Shown here: positions 18,111 to 25,785 of the stretch, one piece after another
Layout of the letters: each line of letters opens with the position of its first letter
How positions within the stretch are numbered: position 1 is the first letter of the stretch
Origin: Arthrobacter rhizosphaerae
GTDB taxonomy: Bacteria > Actinomycetota > Actinomycetes > Actinomycetales > Micrococcaceae
Length of the DNA stretch: 64,000 nucleotides
Reading direction: 5' to 3'
NCBI RefSeq assembly: GCF_023062595.1
Contig: NZ_JALLAN010000001.1
Location: forward strand, 248,001 to 312,000
Translations under genes and position numbers: made by a program
The notes under the pieces: generated by a model
The model's input: the letters and a program-made list of their open reading frames with translations, nothing else
What the model was told of the DNA's origin: nothing
Databases searched by the model: none

Positions 18111-19136
18111 TCAGGACCCGAGGTCGTGCCCGCGGTCCTGGCCGAAGTCGAGATCGGCCGCGCGCTGCTTGGCCTCGCGCTTGCGTTCATCAAGCGTGGT
18201 CCCGGTCTTGACCTGTTCCTCGGTTTCAAGACCGAAATCGAGATCACTGCCGCGCTCTGTCTCAATGCCCGTCCGGTCCTGATCGCCGTCGGTGGCATCC
18301 GGCGCATCAACCTCGTCCGCACGCAGTACCTGGGCCACACGCTCGTGGTACAAGTTCTCCGGGGTACCTTCGGTGAGCTTGAGCTCGTCCTGGAACTGCT
18401 CGCGCTCAGCAGCAATCTCGGCCTCGAGCTCCTGCAGCCTTGTGTTCACGCCATCGGCCGCAGTCTTCTCCGGACTCTCGGGTCCGGCCTGACGTTCTGC
18501 CTGCTCGACCAGATCCAGCTCGTCCTCTGTGAACAGCGAATTGATCGCGTCCGAGCGGGCCCGCAGGCCCCGCTCGTCAACTACGGCCTCAGCCTTACCC
18601 TTGCCGTCCTTCGAGTGGTCAGCGAAGTAGTCGCTGAGGTCGTAGCCGGAAGACTCCAAGTCGATCTCAAGATCGGCGATGCGGTGCACGTTCATGAAGA
18701 CCACGGGGGCATCGGCCTGGTGCTCAGACGGAGTAAGTACAAGAGCGTCCACCGTGGCGGGCAGCTCCCACTCGATTCCCGTGAGCTGCTCCGGCACTAC
18801 GAAGGAAGAGCTGAAGTAGCCCTTGGCGGCCAGCGCGACCAACTGTGTGTCGTCGAACTCGTAGAAGGCATCAACCTTCTCACCTTGGCCGTGGGAGTAC
18901 GTCACCTGGGTGATCCCATACGGCAGGGACACTGCGGGGGTGATCGAACGCAGTTCGCCGATGACGTGCAGATACGGGCGGTGGTTCTCATCCTTGCCTT
19001 TGTGCTTGAGCTCAACGGAGTCGACCAGGACGCCAATCTCCGCTTCCAGCCCGTCGTAGCGGTGGGCTTCGACGCCTCGCTCCCGCAAGGCCCGGTCGGC
19101 CCACACATCGTTCATCATCAATCCAGCGGTGCGCAT
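18111..19136 (-). CDS. Unrecognised protein with repeated DLDFG tail motif
   Basis: A 341-residue protein of unknown family. Residues 1-170 look like a folded alpha/beta domain. About 170-270 is acidic and helical with coiled-coil character. The C-terminal 60 residues contain two copies of a short motif, SDLDFGLETEE and ADLDFGQDRG. The start overlaps the stop of the membrane protein upstream (TGATG), with GAGGAG 6 bases before the ATG, so translation is coupled and this start is firm. It lies immediately upstream of the relaxase. The tail motifs may be docking sites for another element protein; no function is assigned. Confidence 0.72.
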   Translation of the reverse strand: MRTAGLMMNDVWADRALRERGVEAHRYDGLEAEIGVLVDSVELKHKGKDENHRPYLHVIGELRSITPAVSLPYGITQVTYSHGQGEKVDAFYEFDDTQLVALAAKGYFSSSFVVPEQLTGIEWELPATVDALVLTPSEHQADAPVVFMNVHRIADLEIDLESSGYDLSDYFADHSKDGKGKAEAVVDERGLRARSDAINSLFTEDELDLVEQAERQAGPESPEKTAADGVNTRLQELEAEIAAEREQFQDELKLTEGTPENLYHERVAQVLRADEVDAPDATDGDQDRTGIETERGSDLDFGLETEEQVKTGTTLDERKREAKQRAADLDFGQDRGHDLGS

Positions 19137-19651
19137 CAGTTGCTCCTCTTTCGGTTGGCGTTCTTGTTCTGGGAATTGGTGCGGGGAGTCGTTACCAGGG
19201 CGTCACCGGCCCGTGCGTCGCGAATGCTCTGGATCCGGCGGCTGGCCCAACGCCACATGGCGCGCATTACCGCGATCTCAGCGGCTGCCAGGACCAGAAC
19301 CAGGAACAGCAGCGGAGCGATCCACATCGCGATGGTCCCGGACATGGTCAGATCGCCGTACACGTCACCGGACTGCTGGTGCAGCCACGCACCGAGCATC
19401 GGAATGAGAGCAATCGCAGTGCTGAGCACCAACAGGTAGTCGGCGATGAGGACGACCAGGCGGAAGAACACCGTCCAGATCAAGACCGGAAATCCGGCTG
19501 AACTCTTCTCCGGGGTCAGGCCGCGCAGCACGCCGGCCAGCTTCGAGGGCTTGCGCTCCTTCGCCGCCTTCTTTGATGCGGGTGTGGCCACCTCGCGGAC
19601 GTCCTCCGCCTCGGTCGTACCATTCTTCTTGTCCAGGGTCTGGGTCGTCAT
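19136..19651 (-). CDS. Small membrane protein of the conjugation cluster
   Basis: A 171-residue integral membrane protein with three likely hydrophobic segments near 50-85 and 105-135, a charged N-terminus and a basic C-terminus (RTNSQNKNANRKRSN). Three in-frame ATGs exist (19693, 19669, 19651). Only 19651 has a good AAGGA at 7 bases, so it is used here; the longest form would add 14 residues. It sits between the four membrane-paralogue genes and the 341-residue gene, with coupled translation at its stop. It is plausibly an inner-membrane part of the transfer channel, but I recognise no family. Confidence 0.7.
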   Translation of the reverse strand: MTTQTLDKKNGTTEAEDVREVATPASKKAAKERKPSKLAGVLRGLTPEKSSAGFPVLIWTVFFRLVVLIADYLLVLSTAIALIPMLGAWLHQQSGDVYGDLTMSGTIAMWIAPLLFLVLVLAAAEIAVMRAMWRWASRRIQSIRDARAGDALVTTPRTNSQNKNANRKRSN

Positions 19652-19705
19652 GTTCTCGTCCTTCGTCATTGTCGTCGTGCGTATCGTGTTCATGGGTCGC
19701 GCCTG

Positions 19706-20443
19706 TCAGCCGTTTTCAGTAGGCTCGGCGCTCGGAATCTTGGTCGGGACTGCCGTCGCCTTGGCAACGGGCTCTTGCGCAACAAGCAGATCGCGTGTCC
19801 GGCTGGAGGCGCGATACGCCTCGAAAGCGGACACTGAGCCGTCCTGACGGGTGCTAAAGGTAAAAAACACATACTCTCGCTTGGCTGTGCTCTCACCGTC
19901 TGCCCGGACGGGATCGAACCGGGCCACTCCCGCGTAGGAATAGTCCAGGCCCCGCACTTCTGTCACATCGATGTCGAGCGTGACCAGCCGGTAGGTCGTT
20001 CCTGAGCCGTGGCCCGATCCGGTGGCCGCCATCCACTCGGGGATGAACTCGGTAAGAACGCGCGAGGTCGGGCCCAAAAACTCGTATCGGGCGTCGAGGA
20101 AAGCCTGTGTCCCTGCCAGATCTCTGGTCGATGATGAAGGGCTGATGAGGCCCAAGAGCACCGAGCGCGCAAAGGCACGATCCCGGTCTGCCCGTTCGGC
20201 GTCCAACCCCGGCAGATCCGCAAGCAACTGGGCGTGCGTGGCGTCCAGTGCTTTTTCAGCCGTCTCCAAATCACCTTGGAGTCCGACGATGAGCTGGTCT
20301 GCCTTGGTCTCGGCGTCAGCGGATCCGTTGCCCAGCAACGCTGATCCCAGCGGGATAAGTGACAGTGCCAACAGGGTCCCGGTGCTGCAGACGAGTACCT
20401 TCCCGGCCCGCTGACGCACCCAGTCCTTCGCCTCTTCGATCAC
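19706..20443 (-). CDS. Single-pass membrane protein, paralogue 4 of 4
   Basis: A 245-residue protein: short cytoplasmic N-terminus, one membrane helix at about 15-37, a helical stalk (about 45-85), then an outside domain ending in a Pro/Ala-rich tail. GTG start overlapping the previous stop (GTGA), with AGGAGG 8 bases upstream. It has the same architecture as the three genes before it. Residues 145-215 (DIDVTEVRGLDYSYAGVARF and onward) look like the NTF2-like extracytoplasmic domain of VirB8/TcpC or Mce-associated proteins, but I assign this by shape and context only. Probable component of the transfer channel. Confidence 0.72.
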   Translation of the reverse strand: MIEEAKDWVRQRAGKVLVCSTGTLLALSLIPLGSALLGNGSADAETKADQLIVGLQGDLETAEKALDATHAQLLADLPGLDAERADRDRAFARSVLLGLISPSSSTRDLAGTQAFLDARYEFLGPTSRVLTEFIPEWMAATGSGHGSGTTYRLVTLDIDVTEVRGLDYSYAGVARFDPVRADGESTAKREYVFFTFSTRQDGSVSAFEAYRASSRTRDLLVAQEPVAKATAVPTKIPSAEPTENG

Positions 20444-21246
20444 TGTGTCTTCACCTCCTGCCGCAGGGCCTCACCCGTGGTCGTCGTGCCGGTCTCCACG
20501 TTCGAGAACGTCTTGCGGGTCATGTCATAGTCGGCGTGTGCCCATGCCAGCACCGTCGGAGTGCGACCCGCGGCAGGCCGGGTTTCGACGGCCAGCCATG
20601 TGACCCGGATGGTGCTGTCCTCATTCAGCGAGTAGGGACGCTGCGCAACCCACTTGAATCCGGAGTCAAAGCTCATGGGGAGCCCGTTACCCGCAGGTAC
20701 CTCCTTGTCGCTTGCCAGCAGGTACCACGGCTCCAGGGCCGGCTGCCCGACTTCGGGGGAGAAATACGGGGTCAGGTTCCGTCGCGTCGACTCTGACGCC
20801 GATGCTTCAAGCGTCCCGCCTTTGGCTGCCACCAAGGGCGTCAGATGTCGGTAGTCGTTCTGCAGTTGGGCAATCTGCACGGCTGAGGACTGCGCCGTCA
20901 CCAGAGCCCGGTCGGCGTCTTCAGCCTTGGGAAGGGCATCGGCCTTCGTTTCAGCGACTCTGATCTGGTCGCGCAGTTCCATGACTTCCCGGGCGGTGGA
21001 GCCGCTCACTGCGGAACCGCCACCGGAGAGCCCTGCACCGAGTACGAAGCACAGTACGGCTGCTGCACCCATGCACACGCCGCCGATGGCCGCACGCCGA
21101 CTCATCAGCGCGCCATCGGCCTCCACGTGCTCTGCCACACCTGCGCCGTTCGACGTCGGCTCAGCCGTGGGGGAGGTCACGAAGCGTGTCCTGCGCGCAG
21201 GGCTCTCAACCTGCTCGCCTGACTTGCCGATCTCTGTCTTTGCCAT
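20440..21246 (-). CDS. Single-pass membrane protein, paralogue 3 of 4
   Basis: A 268-residue protein with a 50-residue cytoplasmic N-terminus, a membrane helix near 52-72, a helical stalk, and an outside domain. TVLAWAHADYD near 222-232, followed by KTFSNVETG, parallels VLAWANASYT and GTFKDLDVVVT in the 327-residue paralogue, which is the clearest evidence that these proteins are related. The start follows GAGG at 5-6 bases. It is the first gene of a unit preceded by the TCGA-N11-GATAGA motif and is coupled to the 245-residue gene. Likely a VirB8/TcpC-like pore subunit by context. Confidence 0.72.
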   Translation of the reverse strand: MAKTEIGKSGEQVESPARRTRFVTSPTAEPTSNGAGVAEHVEADGALMSRRAAIGGVCMGAAAVLCFVLGAGLSGGGSAVSGSTAREVMELRDQIRVAETKADALPKAEDADRALVTAQSSAVQIAQLQNDYRHLTPLVAAKGGTLEASASESTRRNLTPYFSPEVGQPALEPWYLLASDKEVPAGNGLPMSFDSGFKWVAQRPYSLNEDSTIRVTWLAVETRPAAGRTPTVLAWAHADYDMTRKTFSNVETGTTTTGEALRQEVKTQ

Positions 21247-21287
21247 TGACCCCTCAACTCACTGTTCCACTCGGATACCAGTAAAAC

Positions 21288-21311
21288 TCTATCAAGAATA
21301 CGAGTCGATAG
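21288..21311 (-). promoter_or_regulatory. Putative promoter, TCGA-N11-GATAGA motif
   Basis: On the minus strand CTATCGACT leads to GATAGAGTT with exactly 11 bases between TCGA and GATAGA. TAGAGT would be the -10 box, about 40 bases before ATG 21246. It would drive the 21246-to-18111 gene cluster independently of the two genes upstream. Confidence 0.6.
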
Positions 21312-21321
21312 GGAGTCGGAA

Positions 21322-22047
21322 TCACCCCGAATGGCGAGTCGATCCGATGGCCGGAACGCCGGAGAGGTTCGACACCGTGCCCTCAGCGTCGACGGCGAGA
21401 AAGAGCAACATCCTCCGCTGTGTCGAAACCGAGCCCGGATTAGCGTTGTTTCGGATCACCGCGTCAGAAGTGATTGAGACGTCGACCATCACTGCATAGG
21501 TGTATTGATCGGCATTGACCTTCACGACCTCTATGTCAGGATCGAGAGCGACGGAGGAGTTCATCCCCTGCGTGTCGATGTAGTAGTAGCGCTTGCCCGA
21601 GTCGTCCTCATTGAACCTCGACGGAGGCATGAACTGCTGCAGGAACGGCTGGTCCTCGGAGAGGTTGTGACGTTCCTTCAGGTCTGCCCGGGCCGACTCA
21701 TAGGACTGACCCGAGTCCCAGGTGAAGGCCGTACGCACCAAACGATCGATGACTGGCCTGTCCTTGTCGATCCGCCCCTGACTTACGCCCAGCGCCTCAA
21801 GTACGTTCTGCTCCACCTGCTCCGACTTCGCCAGTTCCGCGCTCTTCAGCTGACCCTCCAACCCGCCGATCCGCTGTCCCTGAGCATCCAGTACCGCCTG
21901 CTGGGATCCCCAGGTCATCCCAGTCACAACTGAGGCAGTTGCCAGGATTGCCGCGACCGCCAACACCAGGGCGTTGCGCCTTGCGAACCCGGGCCGTGCC
22001 GATGTGGTCTCGTCGCACTCGGCGCTCATAATCTGTTCCTGCACCAT
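21322..22047 (-). CDS. Single-pass membrane protein, paralogue 2 of 4
   Basis: A 241-residue protein: short cytoplasmic N-terminus, one membrane helix at about 27-49, helical stalk (about 50-80), then an outside domain with a YYYIDTQG stretch near 156-163. It starts inside the stop of the 327-residue gene (TGATG) with GGAG 7 bases upstream, so the two are translationally coupled. Similarity to its neighbours is mainly architectural; VDVSITSDAVIRNNANPG replaces the more conserved C-terminal pattern. Probable transfer-channel component, function inferred from position. Confidence 0.7.
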   Translation of the reverse strand: MVQEQIMSAECDETTSARPGFARRNALVLAVAAILATASVVTGMTWGSQQAVLDAQGQRIGGLEGQLKSAELAKSEQVEQNVLEALGVSQGRIDKDRPVIDRLVRTAFTWDSGQSYESARADLKERHNLSEDQPFLQQFMPPSRFNEDDSGKRYYYIDTQGMNSSVALDPDIEVVKVNADQYTYAVMVDVSITSDAVIRNNANPGSVSTQRRMLLFLAVDAEGTVSNLSGVPAIGSTRHSG

Positions 22048-23030
22048 CAGCCTTCTCCGTTCTCGTCCGTCGTTCCGGTTGCCGGCCCGCTGATCTCCGG
22101 CACCTTCGGCGCGTTCGGTTCCTGACCCGCGCCCTGCTGGTGCTCGTGCCCGGCAGCGGTCACCACGACGTCCAGGTCCTTGAAGGTGCCATGCCCGCCG
22201 TTCGGGGTGTAGCTCGCGTTCGCCCAGGCCAGGACCCGGTCGGTTCCAACCTCACGGCACAGCCAGACCACCTGCGCTGTACGCGCCACACCCGCGGCGT
22301 CCCGCGCGTCCAAGTCAGGCATCACGGTCTCGACGGTCCACGTATAGGCGTCGGGGGGTGAGGCTTTCGTGCCGTCATAACGCACGTACCAGGCAAAGCG
22401 CGGATCGATCTGCGTACTCGGGTCGAACGGGGTTATCGATGACGGAGAATAGGCCTCCTTTTCATTGGCCAGGTAGGTGCGGTCGTCGAACAACGGGGCA
22501 ACAACCCTGCGGTGCTCTACGATCTGCAGCATCGCCGTATTAGGAGTGCCGTTGCCTGCACTTGGCTCGGTGCTTGCTCTGTTATGAAGCTCTGAGAAGA
22601 CCTGCTGCGCATCCGCCACCTTTCCGGCGTCTCTTGCGGCGGTCTCCGCCAGGCGGGTCATCTTCCCCGACAGGTCCGGGTCCACCGGGACGACCTGTGC
22701 TTTCTGCATCTCAGACTCCAGCTGAGCGATCCGACCGTCATTCCGGGCCTGCGAGGCCTCGAAGCCCTGTCCCGTCAGTGCGCTGACTACGGCCAACGCC
22801 AGGATCCCCACCCCCATTGCCACGCTCAATCCGCGGCGCATCCGTCGTGCATCGTCCTCAGGGGTACGTGCGTCCTGCTTCCCGCGCCGCTCGTCGCGCC
22901 AGTGCTCGAAGCGGGCCTCCAGCTCGACTCCGCTGAACGTCCTGCGCGTAGCAGGAGCCTTGGGCTTCGTCGGTGCGTCCTCAGCAGCGTCCTCCTGAGC
23001 CCTGTCGTGCGTCTCGTCGGCACTCGTCAC
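22047..23030 (-). CDS. Single-pass membrane protein, paralogue 1 of 4
   Basis: The longest of the four paralogues at 327 residues. About 72 charged cytoplasmic residues precede a membrane helix near 75-93, then a stalk and an outside domain with FAWYVRYDG and VLAWANASYT. The last 35 residues are disordered (HEHQQGAGQEPNAP). GTG start at 23030 with GAAGGGACGG upstream. It is the first gene of its unit, directly behind a TCGA-N11-GATAGA promoter-like motif. A gene family expanded to four adjacent copies suggests a hetero-oligomeric assembly, as for VirB8/TcpC-type pore proteins; that comparison is inference. Confidence 0.72.
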   Translation of the reverse strand: MTSADETHDRAQEDAAEDAPTKPKAPATRRTFSGVELEARFEHWRDERRGKQDARTPEDDARRMRRGLSVAMGVGILALAVVSALTGQGFEASQARNDGRIAQLESEMQKAQVVPVDPDLSGKMTRLAETAARDAGKVADAQQVFSELHNRASTEPSAGNGTPNTAMLQIVEHRRVVAPLFDDRTYLANEKEAYSPSSITPFDPSTQIDPRFAWYVRYDGTKASPPDAYTWTVETVMPDLDARDAAGVARTAQVVWLCREVGTDRVLAWANASYTPNGGHGTFKDLDVVVTAAGHEHQQGAGQEPNAPKVPEISGPATGTTDENGEG

Positions 23031-23075
23031 CTTGCCCGTCCCTTCACTCGATTTGTCCTCACATACGACTCCAAG

Positions 23076-23096
23076 TCTATCTCTAACGGGAGTCGA
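23076..23096 (-). promoter_or_regulatory. Putative promoter, TCGA-N11-GATAGA motif
   Basis: On the minus strand GACTCGACTC, then 11 bases after TCGA, GATAGACTTGG, giving TAGACT as a candidate -10 box about 46 bases before GTG 23030. No TTGACA-like -35 box is evident. Confidence 0.58.
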
Positions 23097-23142
23097 GTCA
23101 TGACTCTGTCATCATTCAAAAGGTTGAGTGAGTGGCCCGGGC

Positions 23143-23186
23143 AAGACGAAGCCGGAGCCCGGATCACCGGGCACCGGCTTCGTCTT
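23143..23186. terminator. Hairpin between the cell-wall hydrolase gene and the next unit
   Basis: A perfect 13-base stem (23143-23155 with 23174-23186) around an 18-base loop that itself can pair. It lies just after the minus-strand gene ending at 23211. The U-rich flank is on the plus-strand side, so efficiency in the minus direction is uncertain. Confidence 0.55.
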
Positions 23187-23210
23187 TTCTCTCTTCTGAT
23201 CCTTCCGGCC

Positions 23211-25727
23211 CTACGCGGCGACCTCCGACGCCGGCAGGGGGCCAGTCTCGCTGATCAGATCAGCGACATCGACGAATACCCAGCCCTCGGCCTTCATTCG
23301 TGCCGCGCTGTCCACGCGCACACGACCCATATGCGCGCAGTAACCGGCTTCGCCAATGATGACCTGGTCACCGTTGACGCCCAGCACCACCAGTGTGTGA
23401 CCGGCGGAGCCGGTGCCAGGTCCCGAGCCGACGGAGTAAGCCGTCGGCGTGTCCGAAACCTGCTTGCCTGTCATTGACGCGATCGAGTGCGCAGTCTGGA
23501 TCCCGTCGCCTGCGGGGTACTGCTGGAACGAGGTGTACTTGTTCACGAAGTAGACCGAGAACGACACGCAGTTCATCGCATGGTTATCACCACACGATCC
23601 CGGGCCACCGCCGTTGCCGTACCTCTCGTCAAGGAACTTGTCGCCTTCCTGGTTGTACAGCTCGATCAGCTGCTGCGCCTGCTCCTCGTTCATACCGCCG
23701 TCGACCAGGTCGCCGCCGGCTACGGTCTCGTTGTTCTCGCAGTTGCCGAGGATCGTATTGACGCCTCCACCGATGGTGGCGATGATGCCGCCCACAATGT
23801 CCTCGACGCCGCCGACGATCGAACCATCGACCTCCCAACCGCTCATCTTGCCGTACCACATTTCGGCATCCACGACACGCTCGGCCATCATCGAAGCGTT
23901 GTCCGCAGAACGTTCCCACTTGTCATGGAAGTGCCGGGCCGCAGCCCCGGGTGAGCCCAGCGAAGTCTCGATCATGCCCTTGAATACATCCACGTCACCG
24001 GGATTGTCGCCCTCGACCATGAACGCCAGCTGTGCCTCGATCGTGTACCAGTCCAGACCCTTGGACTGCGCGTAGTTCAGGAGCATCGGGGTACGGCCGT
24101 TCGACCACTGGCCCAGGCCGATGCCGCCGTGCGACTGGCCGGGAATGTGGGTGAACTCGTTGTCCCAGGCTTCCTGCTTGCGCTGGCCGATCCGGTAGGG
24201 CTCGTTGTAGATACCCTCGACGCTGGTCGGGTCGATGCCCGACTCCTGCGACCAGTTGCCCAGGATGCCTGCGATGTTCTCGTCGGACATGCCCCAGCTC
24301 TTCAATACCGAGTACACGGCCTTGGCATTCGCCTCAGTGCTGGCCGGGACTTCCGCGCCAGGACCGTTGTTGCCGACTCTCACGACACAGCTTGCCGAAC
24401 CGCGGTCGCTGCTGCCGTCGAGGCCGGCTTGGTCGAGAATGCCAGTGACCACCGTGCTCAGCACGGCCACCGCAGTGATAGACGCGATGATGCCGGAGGT
24501 AGCGGTAGCCACGGGCGCGACCGTTGCCGTGACCGCCACCCCAAACACAGCACCCGCACCTTTGGCCGCGAGCCCTCCGATTGCCACGAACGGTGCTGCG
24601 ATCGCCTTGCCCATGACCTTGGCGACGCCGACGATGAAGCCCCATACGAGATTGGCCGCGTTCGCGGCCATCGCCATCATCGCGAAGAACATGGTCTTCA
24701 GCCACTTCAACAGGGCCATGAGCATGACCAGGCCCATGGCCGGGGGAGCGGCTGCTGCAGCGCCACCGATAGCGACACCCTTGGCGGTCTTGGAGACCAG
24801 CTCCCCGTCCTTCTTGGCGGCCCGTTCGTAGCCCGTTCCGCCAGCGCCGAGTCGCTTGTCGGCAGGCTCTGCGTCAGGCCCTCCACCGGTGATTTTGGAC
24901 GCACCATCGACGACGTCCTTGCCACCCTCCATACCAACGTTCTTGGCTGCGCCGATGGCAGCCCCGGGCAGAGCTCCGATACCTCCTGCCGCGGCTCCGG
25001 CCTGTGCACCGGCCACCGCACCCGAGGCAGCAGCCCCTGCGTAACGGCCTGCATTACTTCGGGCCTTACTGTCGCCCTTTCCCTCGATCGCCTTTTGGGC
25101 TGCTCCTCCTGCAGCGTTCGCAGCGACACCATCCAAGCTCTTGCCCGCCTTCTTGGCGGTGTCCATCGCACCCTTGGCCTGCCCGGCCTTGTCCGCTGCC
25201 TCGCTCGCCTTGCCAGCAGTATCCGCTGTGCTCCCCGCGGCCTGCGCGGCCGTCGAAGTCTTTGAGGAGGAACCGGTGCCGCTCGTCGAGCCGTCCTGGT
25301 GTGTTGTCGAACCTGTCCGGTTGCTGCTCGCCGGTCCGGATCCCGGACCAGCAGGACCAGTTCCCCCAGCTGCGCCCGCTGCTCCGGGAAGGGACTTGGT
25401 CCCGCGCGCCCCGGGCGTGCCCTGGTTACCGCCTTCAGGACCGTACGCGCCGTTTTTCGCATCTCTGGTCGCCCCGGCCCCAACCTTCTTCGGCCCGGCT
25501 GCAGCTGCACCAGGGGCTCCTGTGCGAGTGCCGGGAACGGCTCCTGAGGCTGCAGCCCCGGCAGAGCCGCCTGCGTTGCTGCGGCCCTGGCTCTGACCCC
25601 CACGCCGTGCGCGCTGAGCATCATTCCCCGCAGTTTTCCCGACCTTGTGTCCGGCTCCCTGACTCTGGTCGGGCGACCCTCCGGGCCGAGTCGAGGCATC
25701 CGGCTTCTCAGGCTTGTCAGTGGCCAT
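23211..25727 (-). CDS. Membrane-anchored lysozyme-CHAP cell-wall hydrolase (VirB1-like)
   Basis: An 838-residue peptidoglycan-degrading protein likely to open the wall for the transfer channel. Residues 1-300 are Gly/Ala/Lys/Thr-rich low-complexity. About 305-445 is hydrophobic with several membrane segments (LVMLMALLKWLKTMFF, then NLVWGFIVGVAKV). About 475-650 is a phage-lysozyme-like domain: ILGNWSQESGIDP with a catalytic Glu, and GGIGLGQW. The C-terminal ~120 residues are CHAP-like, with MNCVSF supplying Cys and GHTLVV supplying His. AAGGA lies 7 bases before the ATG. The fusion of a VirB6-like hydrophobic region to two wall-cleaving domains is unusual; the VirB6 comparison is inference. 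Confidence 0.85.
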   Translation of the reverse strand: MATDKPEKPDASTRPGGSPDQSQGAGHKVGKTAGNDAQRARRGGQSQGRSNAGGSAGAAASGAVPGTRTGAPGAAAAGPKKVGAGATRDAKNGAYGPEGGNQGTPGARGTKSLPGAAGAAGGTGPAGPGSGPASSNRTGSTTHQDGSTSGTGSSSKTSTAAQAAGSTADTAGKASEAADKAGQAKGAMDTAKKAGKSLDGVAANAAGGAAQKAIEGKGDSKARSNAGRYAGAAASGAVAGAQAGAAAGGIGALPGAAIGAAKNVGMEGGKDVVDGASKITGGGPDAEPADKRLGAGGTGYERAAKKDGELVSKTAKGVAIGGAAAAAPPAMGLVMLMALLKWLKTMFFAMMAMAANAANLVWGFIVGVAKVMGKAIAAPFVAIGGLAAKGAGAVFGVAVTATVAPVATATSGIIASITAVAVLSTVVTGILDQAGLDGSSDRGSASCVVRVGNNGPGAEVPASTEANAKAVYSVLKSWGMSDENIAGILGNWSQESGIDPTSVEGIYNEPYRIGQRKQEAWDNEFTHIPGQSHGGIGLGQWSNGRTPMLLNYAQSKGLDWYTIEAQLAFMVEGDNPGDVDVFKGMIETSLGSPGAAARHFHDKWERSADNASMMAERVVDAEMWYGKMSGWEVDGSIVGGVEDIVGGIIATIGGGVNTILGNCENNETVAGGDLVDGGMNEEQAQQLIELYNQEGDKFLDERYGNGGGPGSCGDNHAMNCVSFSVYFVNKYTSFQQYPAGDGIQTAHSIASMTGKQVSDTPTAYSVGSGPGTGSAGHTLVVLGVNGDQVIIGEAGYCAHMGRVRVDSAARMKAEGWVFVDVADLISETGPLPASEVAA

Positions 25728-25785
25728 TAGTTGTCCTTTCCGGCTCGATGCCTGGAGGTCGTTTTGTGTGGGATCCGGAAGGCGC

